From Woeseiaceae bacterium (GTDB taxonomy: Bacteria > Pseudomonadota > Gammaproteobacteria > Steroidobacterales > Woeseiaceae): a stretch of DNA of 64,000 bases. The DNA is taken from positions 124,001 to 188,000 of the forward strand of contig JANQMR010000005.1 in the NCBI GenBank assembly GCA_028279985.1. Direction: 5' to 3'. The notes under the pieces are model-generated. The model saw only the letters and a program-made list of their open reading frames with translations, made no database searches and was not told the DNA's origin. Position 1 is the stretch's first letter; every line of letters starts with the position of its first letter. Below, in pieces: positions 34,711-44,501 of this stretch. The position numbers and the translations under genes are program-made.

Positions 34711-37700
34711 CATCCCCACCAGCTTATGCGGAGCTGCACGCACTCAGCAATTTCACCTTCCTGCGCGGCGCTTCGCATCCCGAGGAACTCGTGGCGGGCG
34801 CCGCGGCGCTGGGTTACACGGCGCTTGCGATCACCGACGAGTGTTCGATGTCCGGTATCGTACGGGCCCACGCGGCGGCAAAGGACTGCGGGCTCAAACT
34901 CATTATTGGCTCCGAGCTGCGCCTGCAAAACGGCTTGAAACTCGTCGCGCTGGCACGAAACCGCAACGGATATGCTGCGCTGTGCCGGCTCATTACACAG
35001 GCGCGCCGCTCGGCGGAGAAGGGCAGTTATGTCCTGACACGACAGGCTTTCGAAGACGGTCTGCCGGATTGCCTGGTGCTGTGGGTGCCCGATGACGATT
35101 GTGTCCTGGATACCGCGGATCACTGGATATGCGAGATCTTCCGCGATCGATTGTGGATTGCCGTGGAGTTGCTCGCGGACGGTTGCGAGCATCGCCGGCT
35201 CGAACGCCTGACGGCGATCGGGCGAAGCCTGAAACTGCCGCTGGTCGCCGCCGGCGACGTACACATGCATCGCCGTTCACGGCGTATCCTGCAGGACACG
35301 TTGACCGCAATCCGCGCAGGCGTCACCGTCGACAACGCGGGCTTTCTGCTGTATCCGAACGGCGAGAGGCATCTCAGGCCACGCCCGGTATTGGCGCGGG
35401 TCTATCCGCAGGCACTGCTCGATGAGACGGTTTGCATCGCGGGATCGATCGATTTCTCACTCGACGAGCTGCGTTACGAATACCCCGACGAAATCGTGCC
35501 CTCGGGCGAGACGGCCTCGAGTCATTTGCGAAAACTGACCGAACAGGGCATGCGGCGCCGCTGGCCGGACGGCGTGCCGCGCAAGATCATCGACCTGGTC
35601 GAACACGAGCTCGCGCTGATCGCCGATCTCGAGTACGAATCGTATTTTCTCACCGTCTACGACATCGTGGCGTTTGCGCGCACAAACGGCATTCTGTGCC
35701 AGGGACGCGGCTCGGCCGCGAACTCGGCCGTGTGTTATTGCCTGGGGATCACCGAGGTCGATCCGGAGCGCATGGAGACGCTCGTGGAACGATTCATTTC
35801 CAAGGAACGCAACGAGCCGCCCGACATCGACGTCGATTTCGAGCACCAGCGCCGCGAGGAAGTCATCCAGTACGTCTATCGGAAGTACGGCCGCGAGCGC
35901 GCGGCGCTTGCGGCCACGGTGATTACCTACCGGCCGCGCAGCGCGGTTCGCGACGTCGGCAAGGCATTGGGGCTGTCCGGCTTGCAGGTCGGCCGGCTGG
36001 CCCGCTCGATACAGTGGTGGGACGGCAAGCGTGTCGACGACCGCCGGATACTCGAGGCCGGGCTCGATCCCGACAGTCCGGTCATCCGTCGATTGCTATA
36101 CCTGGTCCACGAGCTGGTCGGTTTTCCGCGGCATTTGTCGCAACATGTCGGCGGCTTCGTGATTGCCGACGGACCGGTGTCGGATCTCGTACCGATCGAG
36201 AATGCGGCCATGCCCGATCGTACGGTCATTCAATGGGAGAAAGACGACCTCGAGGAGCTCGGGCTTCTGAAAGTGGACGTGCTGGGCCTGGGGATGCTGA
36301 CGGCGATCCGCCGCTGCTTCGATCTGATCCGCGACTTCGACGGGCGCGACTACACACTGGCCACGGTGCCGGCCGAGGACCCGCGGGTCTACGACATGAT
36401 CTGCGACGGCGACACGATGGGCGTATTCCAGATCGAGTCGCGCGCGCAGATGACGATGCTGCCGCGTTTGAGACCGCGTTGTTATTACGATCTCGTCATC
36501 GAAGTCGCCATCGTTCGCCCCGGGCCTATCCAGGGCGACATGGTGCATCCGTATCTCAGGCGTCGTAACAAGGAGGAAAAGGTCGATTATCCCAGCGAGG
36601 AGGTCGAAGGCGTACTGAAAAGAACATTGGGCATACCGATCTTCCAGGAACAGGTCATGGCGCTGGCGGTGGTGGCGGCCGGTTTCACGCCCGGCGAAGC
36701 CGACCGGCTCAGACGCGCGATGGCGGCGTGGAAGCGCCGCGGCGGGCTCGGCCCCTTCGAGGACAAGCTGATCGGCGGTATGCGGGAGCGCGGCTACGAC
36801 GAACACTTCGCGCGCCAGATCTTTCGTCAGATCGAGGGTTTCGGCGAATACGGTTTTCCCGAGTCGCATTCGGCGAGTTTCGCCCTGCTCGTGTACGTTT
36901 CCTGCTGGCTGAAGTGTCATACCCCCGCGGCCTTTACCTGTGCCTTGCTCAACAGCCAGCCGATGGGTTTCTACTCGGCGTCACAACTCGTGCAGGATTT
37001 GCGCCGGCACGACGTCGAGGTACGGCCGGTGGACGTCAATCACAGTGACTGGGACTGCACACTGGAAGCGCGGGCCGACGGTGAAGCGGCGTTGCGCCTG
37101 GGTTTCTGCAGGGTCAAGGGTCTGTCGGAAGCGTCGGGTAAAAAAATAGCGGCGGAATGCCCCGGAGCCGGGTATCGAACGGCGCAGCAGTTGCTCGAAC
37201 GGACCGGCCTCGATCGACGCGAGCTCGGCGCGCTGGCCTCGGCCGGTGCGCTGAAACCGCTGGAGGGGCATCGGCACCGAGCACGCTGGGCGGTTGCCGG
37301 CGCGGACCGGCCGGAGGGACTGTTCACCTCGGCCCGGCGTTTCGAGGCGACGCCAATGCTGAAAAAACCGACCGAAGGGCAGGATATCCTCGCCGATTAC
37401 GATTACGTCGGCTTGACGCTCGAGCGCCACCCGTTGCGGCTCTTGCGGCATCGGCTCGATTCTTACCGGTATACGCCGATCGTGCGGCTTTCGATGTCGT
37501 CCAACGGCAGTCCGGTTTGCGTGGCCGGGCTGGTCGTCACCAAACAGCGGCCGGGCACGGCCAGCGGAGTGACTTTCGTGACACTCGAAGACGAAACCGG
37601 TTATACGAACCTGGTGGTCTGGAATCAGGTGGCGGAGCGTTATCGTGCCGCACTGCTGAATGCGCGATTACTGGGAGTTCGCGGTGAGTTGCAGATCGAG

Positions 37701-37790
37701 GGCAAGGTCATTCATGTCATTGCCCGGCAACTCGTCGACCATACCGGCATGTTGGGTGGATTGCTGGTCAAGTCGCGGGATTTCCGTTGA
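34644..37790 (+). CDS. dnaE2: Error-prone DNA polymerase III alpha DnaE2 (ImuC)
   Basis: 1048 residues from ATG 34644. PHP domain (YAELHALSNFTFLRGASHPE), polymerase core with the catalytic triad motif PPDIDVDFEHQRREEVIQYV, helix-hairpin-helix region, and a C-terminal OB domain (VCVAGLVVTKQRPGTASGVT, FVTLEDETGYTNLVVWNQV). It synthesises across damage with ImuA/ImuB in SOS mutagenesis. Residues 1-17 and the following TSQQSA are tandem-duplication products, not family sequence. Last gene of the operon, ending before palindromic repeat copy 3. Confidence 0.96.
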   Translation: MTQQTDTVPSVSDGNFRTSQQSASPPAYAELHALSNFTFLRGASHPEELVAGAAALGYTALAITDECSMSGIVRAHAAAKDCGLKLIIGSELRLQNGLKLVALARNRNGYAALCRLITQARRSAEKGSYVLTRQAFEDGLPDCLVLWVPDDDCVLDTADHWICEIFRDRLWIAVELLADGCEHRRLERLTAIGRSLKLPLVAAGDVHMHRRSRRILQDTLTAIRAGVTVDNAGFLLYPNGERHLRPRPVLARVYPQALLDETVCIAGSIDFSLDELRYEYPDEIVPSGETASSHLRKLTEQGMRRRWPDGVPRKIIDLVEHELALIADLEYESYFLTVYDIVAFARTNGILCQGRGSAANSAVCYCLGITEVDPERMETLVERFISKERNEPPDIDVDFEHQRREEVIQYVYRKYGRERAALAATVITYRPRSAVRDVGKALGLSGLQVGRLARSIQWWDGKRVDDRRILEAGLDPDSPVIRRLLYLVHELVGFPRHLSQHVGGFVIADGPVSDLVPIENAAMPDRTVIQWEKDDLEELGLLKVDVLGLGMLTAIRRCFDLIRDFDGRDYTLATVPAEDPRVYDMICDGDTMGVFQIESRAQMTMLPRLRPRCYYDLVIEVAIVRPGPIQGDMVHPYLRRRNKEEKVDYPSEEVEGVLKRTLGIPIFQEQVMALAVVAAGFTPGEADRLRRAMAAWKRRGGLGPFEDKLIGGMRERGYDEHFARQIFRQIEGFGEYGFPESHSASFALLVYVSCWLKCHTPAAFTCALLNSQPMGFYSASQLVQDLRRHDVEVRPVDVNHSDWDCTLEARADGEAALRLGFCRVKGLSEASGKKIAAECPGAGYRTAQQLLERTGLDRRELGALASAGALKPLEGHRHRARWAVAGADRPEGLFTSARRFEATPMLKKPTEGQDILADYDYVGLTLERHPLRLLRHRLDSYRYTPIVRLSMSSNGSPVCVAGLVVTKQRPGTASGVTFVTLEDETGYTNLVVWNQVAERYRAALLNARLLGVRGELQIEGKVIHVIARQLVDHTGMLGGLLVKSRDFR

Positions 37791-37845
37791 CGGGAGGTTG
37801 GGATGTGACTCGAACCGTGATCGTGGCCGGGTTTGAGTTCGGGGC

Positions 37846-37920
37846 GGGAGAGGGCCGGGGGATGTCTCGCCGAGCGAGTTTTCCTGTCCGAGCGAATGAG
37901 ACATCCCCCGGCCCTCTCCC
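37846..37920. repeat. Long palindromic repeat, copy 3
   Basis: Perfect 23-bp arms 37846-37868 and 37898-37920 around a 29-bp loop with CCGAGCGAGTTTTCCTGT and GAGCGAAT. The flanks ATCGTGGCCGG and GACGTGAGCG recur, inverted, around copy 2. It sits between convergent dnaE2 and the acidic-protein gene, and probably ends transcription from both sides. Confidence 0.85.
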
Positions 37921-37969
37921 TAAAGCTTTGACGTGAGCGCTTCCAGGGAGGATTCACTGAACGTTTCGA

Positions 37970-38290
37970 TTAAATGTCGTCGTCGAAATTGAAGTTGTAG
38001 GTGCTGTCCAGGTCTCTTGCCGCGCGCTTTTGCTCCTGCAATTCTTCGAGGCGGCGGCGTACCTCGCGCTTGCGCGAGGCTTCGTCGGCATCGTCGGATC
38101 CGATTTTGGCGACGAGCTCCTCTACGTTGATTTCCACTGACATATCGCCGACGTTGTCGCCGTCGTCGTCATCGGCGCCGTCGTCATCGGCAATAAGCCC
38201 GTCGTTCGAATCCGCCTCGGATTCGACGTCGTCTTCGAGGTCGTTCGCCGGGTCGTCCGGATCTTTTTCGTAACCGCTTTCACCGTTCAT
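37970..38290 (-). CDS. Small acidic protein, possibly PA3496-like
   Basis: 106 residues from the ATG with GAGG 8 bp upstream. The N-terminal 60 residues are almost all Asp, Glu, Asn, Gly and Ser (DPDDPANDLEDDVESEADSN). The C-terminus has a conserved-looking helix (SRKREVRRRLEELQEQKRAA) reminiscent of the PA3496 family, then DLDSTYNFNFDDDI. No signal peptide. Function unknown. The frame can be extended to 38437 but the extra part is basic and unlike the rest. Confidence 0.6.
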   Translation of the reverse strand: MNGESGYEKDPDDPANDLEDDVESEADSNDGLIADDDGADDDDGDNVGDMSVEINVEELVAKIGSDDADEASRKREVRRRLEELQEQKRAARDLDSTYNFNFDDDI

Positions 38291-38447
38291 CGCCGGTGCC
38301 TCACAACAGTCAGCGTCACATGTACGGGCCTCGACGGCGCTAATTTCCGCCTGTATACCGCGAAAAAATCGACGGCGCAAGACGCCGTTTCTCGAAATTC
38401 GAAGCCGGCTTTTCGGGTGGGCGCCGGGGTTCGGCAAGGCCCCGGGC

Positions 38448-39662
38448 TTACTGGATTAAATTGTTGATTTCGAAGATCGGCAAGAGGATCGCGAGGACGA
38501 TCGTGAGTACGATTGCGCCCATCGCGACGATCAGAAGCGGCTGCAGGATGCCGAGCAGGGTGGCGAGCAGTCCATCCACTTCGCGCTCCTGGCCTGCGGC
38601 GGAGCGTGCCAGCATCTCCTCCAGGCGGCCGCCGGTCTCGCCGCTTGCGATCAGGTGGATCATCATCGGCGGGAACAACTTGCTGGTCTGCAGGGATTTG
38701 CTGATCGATCCGCCCTCGCGGACCCTGAGGCTTGCTTCGAGGACCGCCTCACGCATCGGCAGGTTCTCGATGACCTCGGCGGAGATCTTCATCGCCTCGA
38801 GCACCGGGACGCCGCTGCCGGCAAGGATGCTGAAGGTGCGTGTAAACCGGGCCGTATTGATACCCTGGGTCAGGCGGCTGGTCAGCGGTAATGCCAGCAA
38901 CAGCCGGTGATAACGCCGGCGCGGGCCTTCCCGCTGGAGCAGCCACCAGATGCCGTAAGCTGCCGCGGCTGCCCCCAGAATCAGCGGCAGCCAGTGGTTG
39001 CGCAGGAAGTCGCTGGCGGCGATCAGGCCACGCGTCAGTCCCGGCAACTCCGCGTTGGTGTTGGCGAAGACGCCGACGATCTTGGGTACCACGGTCGCCA
39101 GCATGAAGCTGATGATGCCGACCGCCATGACGACCAGCGCAACCGGATAAATCATTGCGTTGCGAAGCTGCTGGCGCAGTTCATGACGGGACTCGGTGTA
39201 GTCGGCCAGCCGTTCCAGCACGACGTCGAGATGGCCGGACTGTTCTCCCGCCGCGACGGTGGCGCGGTACAACTCCGGGAACGCTTGTGGAAACTCGCGC
39301 AGGCCGTCCGCGAGCGCATGGCCTTCCATGACCCTGGAGCGTACGCCCAGCAGGATACTCTTGGTCCGTGGATGGTCGTTCTGCTGGGAGACGGCGAGCA
39401 GCGCCTCTTCGAGCGGAAGGCCGGATTGCGACAGGGATGCGAGTTGCCGCGTCACCAATGCGAGCTCCGCGGGCGACAGGCCGCGTTTGAGCGTGAACGT
39501 GGTCTGACGACGGGCTTCCTTTTGCGCGACCTCGGTGACGCTGACCGGCAAGAGCGCGCGCTCGCGCAAGAGCTGGCGAACGTGTTTCGCCGTGTCGCCT
39601 TCGATCAGCCCCTTGGATTGTTTGCCGGCCTTGTCCAGCGCGACGAATTCGAACGCTCCCAT
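38448..39662 (-). CDS. gspF: Type II secretion inner-membrane platform protein GspF
   Basis: 404 residues with two T2SSF domains (RQLASLSQSGLPLEEALLAV; FSILAGSGVPVLEAMKISAE, SGETGGRLEEMLARSA) and three membrane segments, the last ending ILAILLPIFEINNLI. It forms the platform on which GspE drives pseudopilus growth. Last gene of gspC-D-E-F, 16 bp after gspE. Confidence 0.96.
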   Translation of the reverse strand: MGAFEFVALDKAGKQSKGLIEGDTAKHVRQLLRERALLPVSVTEVAQKEARRQTTFTLKRGLSPAELALVTRQLASLSQSGLPLEEALLAVSQQNDHPRTKSILLGVRSRVMEGHALADGLREFPQAFPELYRATVAAGEQSGHLDVVLERLADYTESRHELRQQLRNAMIYPVALVVMAVGIISFMLATVVPKIVGVFANTNAELPGLTRGLIAASDFLRNHWLPLILGAAAAAYGIWWLLQREGPRRRYHRLLLALPLTSRLTQGINTARFTRTFSILAGSGVPVLEAMKISAEVIENLPMREAVLEASLRVREGGSISKSLQTSKLFPPMMIHLIASGETGGRLEEMLARSAAGQEREVDGLLATLLGILQPLLIVAMGAIVLTIVLAILLPIFEINNLIQ

Positions 39663-39678
39663 GGTCTTGGATGCGTTT

Positions 39679-41193
39679 CTAGTCTTCGCGGGTCACGCGC
39701 AGGACTTCTTCGAGCGTCGTTCGGCCTTCCAGCACCTGTCGCCGCCCGTCGGCGCGAATGCTGCGCGTCTTCGTGCGCGCATGCCGTTCGAGTTCCTGTT
39801 CGCTGACGCCGTCGTGGATCATCGTCCGCATGGTCTCGTCCACGGCGATGAGCTCGTAAATGCCGGTACGGCCCAGGAAACCGCCGTTCGATCCGTTGCC
39901 GGCCTTGTACAAGGTCGGTGGCTGGGCGGGGTCGGCGCCGAGTATCCGGCATTCGTACTCCCCGGCCGGGTAGGGGATTTTGGTCTCGTCGTCCAGCACG
40001 CGGACCAGGCGCTGGGCGAGCACGCCGATTAGGCTCGACGACAGCAGGAAGGGCTCTACGCCCATGTCGCGCAAGCGGGTTACCGCGCCGGACGCCGTGT
40101 TCGTGTGCAGGGTCGACAGTACCAGGTGTCCGGTAAGACTCGCCTGCACGGCAATCTCCGCGGTTTCGAGGTCCCGGATTTCGCCGACCATCACGACATC
40201 GGGGTCCTGCCGGAGGATCGCGCGCAAGCCGCGCGCAAACGTCATGTCCACCTTGGTGTTGACCTGGGTCTGGCCGATGCCGTCGATGAAATATTCGATC
40301 GGGTCCTCGACCGTCATGATGTTGCGGCTGTTGTCGTTGATACACTCGAGCGCGGCGTACAGCGTCGTGGTCTTGCCGGAGCCGGTGGGGCCGGTGACCA
40401 GGATGATGCCGTGCGGCTTGTGGATCAGCTCGTCCATCGTCGCCTGCGAGCTTGCATCCATGCCGAGGGAAGTCAGGTCGAGGCGGCCCGCCTGTTTGTC
40501 GAGCAGCCTGAGCACCACCCGCTCGCCGTGCCCCGACGGCATCGTCGACACGCGCACGTCGACCGCGCGCCCTGCAATGCGCAGGGAGATACGGCCGTCC
40601 TGCGGCAGGCGTTTTTCGGCAATGTCGAGCTTGGACATCACCTTGACGCGCGATACGACCAGCGGCGCCAGCGCGCGCCGCGTCTGCAAAATGTCGCGCA
40701 GCACGCCGTCGACGCGGAACCGGACGTTGAGCCGGTTCTCGTAGGGCTCGATGTGTACGTCCGAGGCATTGTCTTTGACGGCTTCCGTCAGGACCGCATT
40801 GATGAAGCGGATGATCGGCGCATCGTCGTCGCTCTCCAGGAGATCCGAGGGTTCGAGCTCCTGGGCAACCTGGGACAGGTCGAAGTTGTCGTCCTCCAGG
40901 CCGTCGACCATCTCCATCGCCTTGTGGCTGCCCTGCTCGTAGGAAGCCTGCAGCAGCGAATCGAACACTTCGTCCGAGACCCGCGACAGCTCGAGCGGTA
41001 CGCCCGCAAACCGTCGCGCCTCGGCGATCGCAAGCGGTGCGGCATTGGCGCGGTACACGGTATCGGCCGCTTCGGGCGTCGATTCGCGGATCAGCACGCC
41101 ATGGCGTTTGGCGAAAGAAAACGGCAGGACTCGCGGTACGTGGGCCGCTTCCGCCTGCGCGGTTTCGCGCACGATGTCGGCTTCACTCGCCAT
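39679..41193 (-). CDS. gspE: Type II secretion ATPase GspE
   Basis: 504 residues. N1 domain, then the ATPase core with Walker [12 protein letters not shown], Asp box ([20 protein letters not shown]), Walker B ([16 protein letters not shown]) and His box ([12 protein letters not shown]). Most GspE proteins carry a zinc tetracysteine motif before GY.GR.GIYEL; here that segment ([15 protein letters not shown]) retains a single Cys, so the zinc site is lost. The ATG directly follows the gspD stop codon. Confidence 0.95.
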   Translation of the reverse strand: MASEADIVRETAQAEAAHVPRVLPFSFAKRHGVLIRESTPEAADTVYRANAAPLAIAEARRFAGVPLELSRVSDEVFDSLLQASYEQGSHKAMEMVDGLEDDNFDLSQVAQELEPSDLLESDDDAPIIRFINAVLTEAVKDNASDVHIEPYENRLNVRFRVDGVLRDILQTRRALAPLVVSRVKVMSKLDIAEKRLPQDGRISLRIAGRAVDVRVSTMPSGHGERVVLRLLDKQAGRLDLTSLGMDASSQATMDELIHKPHGIILVTGPTGSGKTTTLYAALECINDNSRNIMTVEDPIEYFIDGIGQTQVNTKVDMTFARGLRAILRQDPDVVMVGEIRDLETAEIAVQASLTGHLVLSTLHTNTASGAVTRLRDMGVEPFLLSSSLIGVLAQRLVRVLDDETKIPYPAGEYECRILGADPAQPPTLYKAGNGSNGGFLGRTGIYELIAVDETMRTMIHDGVSEQELERHARTKTRSIRADGRRQVLEGRTTLEEVLRVTRED

Positions 41194-43215
41194 CTACTCG
41201 GCGTCCTCCTCCGAATCGGATTCCTGTGCGCTAGCGCCTTCCAGATTGCTGCCGGGCGACTGGCCGTTCGCTTCTTCGAACGGCGGCAAGGTGAAAGAAT
41301 CCTCGCCGGGCATCAGGGGCACGCCTCTTTGATGGCGTTCGTCGAGTATTTCGCGGATGTAGTTGTACTTGGCATTGGTCTCCAACGCCGTTGCCGCCGA
41401 GTCACGCAGGATCTTCGGCCGGATGAAAACCAGCAGGTTGGTTTTGACTTTGTCCGTCCTGCGGCTGCGGAACAGGGTGCCCAGTCCCGGAATACTGCCG
41501 AGCACGGGCACGCGCTGGCTGGATTCGCGCAGGGTGTCTTCCAATAGCCCGCCGAGGACCAGGATCTGGCCGTCATCGACGATGACCGTGGTTTCCACCG
41601 TCCGTTTGTTCGTGATCAGGTCCACGGCGCCTTCGGCCGAGCTCGCGATACTCGAAATCTCCTGGGCGATGGTCAAAAGCAGCGAGTCACCCTCGTTGAT
41701 TTGCGGTGTGATCGTCAGCTTGACGCCGATTTCCTCGCGGTTGATGGTCTGGAAAGGATTGACGGCGCCGCCGGTGCTGCCCGTGTTCGTGAACGAGCCG
41801 GTCACGAACGGTACCTCCTGGCCGACGTTGATCGTGGCTTCCTCGTTGTCCGTCGTGACCAGCGACGGCGTCTGGATGATGTTGGTATCGGCGTCACCTT
41901 GCAGCGCGCGCAGGATTGCCGCGAAACTGACCCCGGAATCGCTGATCCTGCCGACGCCGACACTGATGCCGCTGCCGATCAGGCCCGTCGGATCGGCGGT
42001 CCCGTCACCCTCGAGCGCGGCGCCGAGCTGCACGATGCCCGAACCGAAACTGGGGAAGTTGGTCAATGCGATCGGCGTATTGGAACCGTCGCCTTCGGCG
42101 GCCCAGGTAACGCCGAGCTCGGCGGTCCTGTCGGCTAGGACCTCGACGATGATGGCCTCGACCAGGACTTGCGCGCGCCGGATGTCGAGCTTGTCGACGA
42201 TCTGCATCGCGGAGCGCATCATTTTCGGCGGCGCCGTCAGCACGATCGCGTTGGTCTGGGTATCGGCCCAGATGCTGATGTTGTCGACCGACCCCGCCCC
42301 TGCCGCCTGACCGGCCGGCGTGCCCTGCGCCTGCGTCGTGAAATGTGTCTGCAGTTTCGTCGACAGGTCCTCGGCGTCGGCGTAACGCAGATAACGCACC
42401 TGGGTGTCGCCGCCGTCTTCCAGCGGTGTGTCCAGATGGGCGATCAAGGTCCTGAGCCGCAACCGTTCGCTCTTGTCGCCGCCGATCAACACGCTGTTGG
42501 TTCGGGGGTCGGCGACGAGGCTGGTGCTCACCGGCACGCCGTCCGAACGCGGTGCCTGGATCAGGCTCGTCAGTACCCGCACGGTTTCGGCGGCCGAGGC
42601 GTTTTCCAGCCGCACGACCTCGATCTCGTCGTCGCTGGACATGTCGATTCTGCGAATGATGTTGATCATTCGCGTGACGTTGGCGGCCCTGTCCGAAATC
42701 ACCAGCATGTTCGATCCCTGGTGCGCAACCAGATGACCCTGCTGCGGGACCAATGGCCTAAGGATCGGGACGATCTGCGCCGCGCCGACGTTTTGTACCT
42801 GGATGACCTGGGTGACGATGTCGTCCGGGCCCCGCGCCCCGGCGGTGCCGATCGGACCGGCGTATTGCCTGGCCGTGGCACTGGGGATGATCTTGACGAC
42901 ATCGCCGCTGGTCAGCGCGGCGAGCTGGTGAACTTCGAGTATCGACAGGAAAGCCTCGTAAAATGCGTCGGGCGACATCGGCGTCGAAGACAACATCGTC
43001 ACCTTGGCATTGACCCGCGGGTCGATGATGAAGGTCTTGTTAGTGACTTCACCCACGGCTTCGACGATCTGCCGAATGTCGGCTTCCCGGTAATTCGGCG
43101 TAATCGTTGCTTCCTGGGCGGAGAGGTCACGTGCTGCGCCCGTCAGGAGCAATAGTAGAATCGCGCCGACGGCGAGATGTCGCAGTACGGCGCCGACTTC
43201 GGGTTTTGGCATCAT
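41194..43215 (-). CDS. gspD: Type II secretion outer-membrane secretin GspD
   Basis: 673 residues: signal peptide (ending LSA), N0 domain (NYREADIRQIVEAVGEVTNK, FIIDPRVNAKVTM), repeated N1-N3 domains and a secretin domain (VPFVTGSF, LTITPQINEGDSLLLTIAQE, VDDGQILVLGGLLEDT, PVLGSIPGLGTLFRSR). It forms the exit pore. The acidic C-terminus may be the pilotin-binding region. It overlaps gspC by 4 bp. Confidence 0.96.
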   Translation of the reverse strand: MMPKPEVGAVLRHLAVGAILLLLLTGAARDLSAQEATITPNYREADIRQIVEAVGEVTNKTFIIDPRVNAKVTMLSSTPMSPDAFYEAFLSILEVHQLAALTSGDVVKIIPSATARQYAGPIGTAGARGPDDIVTQVIQVQNVGAAQIVPILRPLVPQQGHLVAHQGSNMLVISDRAANVTRMINIIRRIDMSSDDEIEVVRLENASAAETVRVLTSLIQAPRSDGVPVSTSLVADPRTNSVLIGGDKSERLRLRTLIAHLDTPLEDGGDTQVRYLRYADAEDLSTKLQTHFTTQAQGTPAGQAAGAGSVDNISIWADTQTNAIVLTAPPKMMRSAMQIVDKLDIRRAQVLVEAIIVEVLADRTAELGVTWAAEGDGSNTPIALTNFPSFGSGIVQLGAALEGDGTADPTGLIGSGISVGVGRISDSGVSFAAILRALQGDADTNIIQTPSLVTTDNEEATINVGQEVPFVTGSFTNTGSTGGAVNPFQTINREEIGVKLTITPQINEGDSLLLTIAQEISSIASSAEGAVDLITNKRTVETTVIVDDGQILVLGGLLEDTLRESSQRVPVLGSIPGLGTLFRSRRTDKVKTNLLVFIRPKILRDSAATALETNAKYNYIREILDERHQRGVPLMPGEDSFTLPPFEEANGQSPGSNLEGASAQESDSEEDAE

Positions 43216-44147
43216 TGATTCTGTTCGCCGAGTTCGAGTTGACTGGTTCGAAGGATGATTACTTCGGGGTTGCCGTCGCGTTCGATCGTGACCGAGACTT
43301 CGCTGGCTTCGCTGAGCGACTGGAATATCTGCATCGCCTGCGTCGTATCCGACAAGGCCTGTCCGTCGACGTCGGTGATCAGGTCGCCCGGGCGCAGGCC
43401 CAACGCGGCAAACTGGCGGCGATCGCGGCCGGGATACACCCGGAAGCCGCGCTGCTGGCCGTTGACGAAATACGGCGTTGGCCGAACCACGTCGGCAAGC
43501 CGCACGACGTTTTGCGATATGGCGTTCTGGATGCTGTTCTGACGCGGGGACACCGCGCGCCGTGTCGTGTTCGCTCGCCGGACGACCGGCCCGGGCGCAT
43601 TGGCGAATTCCTCGGGCAGGCGCAGGTTGGTCAGGCGGCCGCCCTCGTTCAGGACCACCCGGTCCGGATGAACCGCGTGCAGGCTTGCGTTTGCGGCGAC
43701 GCTGTCGCCGATGACGTAAATCCGTTCGTCGTTACGTCCGTCCGCGATGATCGCGATCGAGTATGCCGGCAAGGCGGAGGCGATGGTGCCCTTGAGCGTC
43801 AGGTTCGAAAGCCCGGTGTCCTCGAGATTTTCGGTGTCGTCGGTGATCACGACCGCGGTCTCGACGTCTTCCCCGGTCGCCTCGCCGAACAGGTGCGCCG
43901 AGGCGATCAGGTCGACGTCAGCCGCGCCGCCGCCGGCCGGCTGGCGGCCGATCTGCCCGGGCGGCGGCTCGACCGGGTCGCCGGCCGAGGAACCCGGCAC
44001 CAGCATCCAGCCGATGCCCGCGAGCTGCCAGGCCAGGAGCACGACCAGAAGCAGGCCGACCCAAAACGGCAGCAACCGGTTGGCCGCGGCAAGTGTCCGC
44101 GCCGGGTCGAGGCTCGCAAAGTCCGACCATTTCGCTTCAGAGGCCAT
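43212..44147 (-). CDS. gspC: Type II secretion protein GspC
   Basis: 311 residues: short cytosolic start, one membrane segment (about 28-50, FWVGLLLVVLLAWQLAGIGW), a homology-region domain (LSNLTLKGTIAS, AIIADGRNDERIYVIGDSV) that contacts GspD, and a C-terminal PDZ domain (FAALGLRPGDLITDVDGQAL). First gene of the cluster. Pseudopilins GspG-K and GspL-M are not in the window. Confidence 0.93.
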   Translation of the reverse strand: MASEAKWSDFASLDPARTLAAANRLLPFWVGLLLVVLLAWQLAGIGWMLVPGSSAGDPVEPPPGQIGRQPAGGGAADVDLIASAHLFGEATGEDVETAVVITDDTENLEDTGLSNLTLKGTIASALPAYSIAIIADGRNDERIYVIGDSVAANASLHAVHPDRVVLNEGGRLTNLRLPEEFANAPGPVVRRANTTRRAVSPRQNSIQNAISQNVVRLADVVRPTPYFVNGQQRGFRVYPGRDRRQFAALGLRPGDLITDVDGQALSDTTQAMQIFQSLSEASEVSVTIERDGNPEVIILRTSQLELGEQNQ

Positions 44148-44361
44148 CGAGGGATTAGGTGCTAGCTTTTAATTCGACTTTAACTTAAACGCAGTACCCG
44201 GGCGAACCGGGTCGAGGCAGGCTGCAAACAGCTTAACATGGCTGAATTTTCCAGTTACGACAGTCACATAACTGTCATAGTGCATGCCTCGACCGGACCG
44301 GCGCAAGGTCGTGGAAGACCGTTTTTCCGAACCGGGCTGAAATCGCCGGCAAAGGCCCCTA

Positions 44362-44367
44362 TATAAT
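44362..44367 (+). promoter_or_regulatory. Candidate -10 box for clpS-clpA
   Basis: A perfect TATAAT 135 bp before clpS, without a convincing -35 (CTGAAA 19 bp upstream). The 354-bp gap between divergent gspC and clpS otherwise contains only the 14-bp repeats below and no gene. Confidence 0.4.
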
Positions 44368-44426
44368 ACTCCCTGGCGGCCCGGTGAACACCAGCCCGGC
44401 TGCCGGCGAGGAGACGGCAAGCCTGA

Positions 44427-44489
44427 AAGGCGTTGACCCAAGGCCGTTGACCCAAGGCCGTTGACCGAAGGCCGTTGACCGAAGGGCAT
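44427..44489 (+). repeat. 14-bp tandem repeat upstream of clpS, about five copies
   Basis: Units of AGGCCGTTGACCSA follow one another until 12 bp before the clpS ATG. Each contains TTGACC, like a -35 element, but no -10 follows at the right distance. They form part of the clpS leader. Confidence 0.8.
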
Positions 44490-44501
44490 TGACGATTCGA
44501 G

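Noticed and set aside
44427..44489. Repeated TTGACC boxes as a stack of -35 elements for clpS
   Set aside because: No -10 box lies 16-18 bp after any of them before the start codon; they are explained as a 14-bp tandem repeat.
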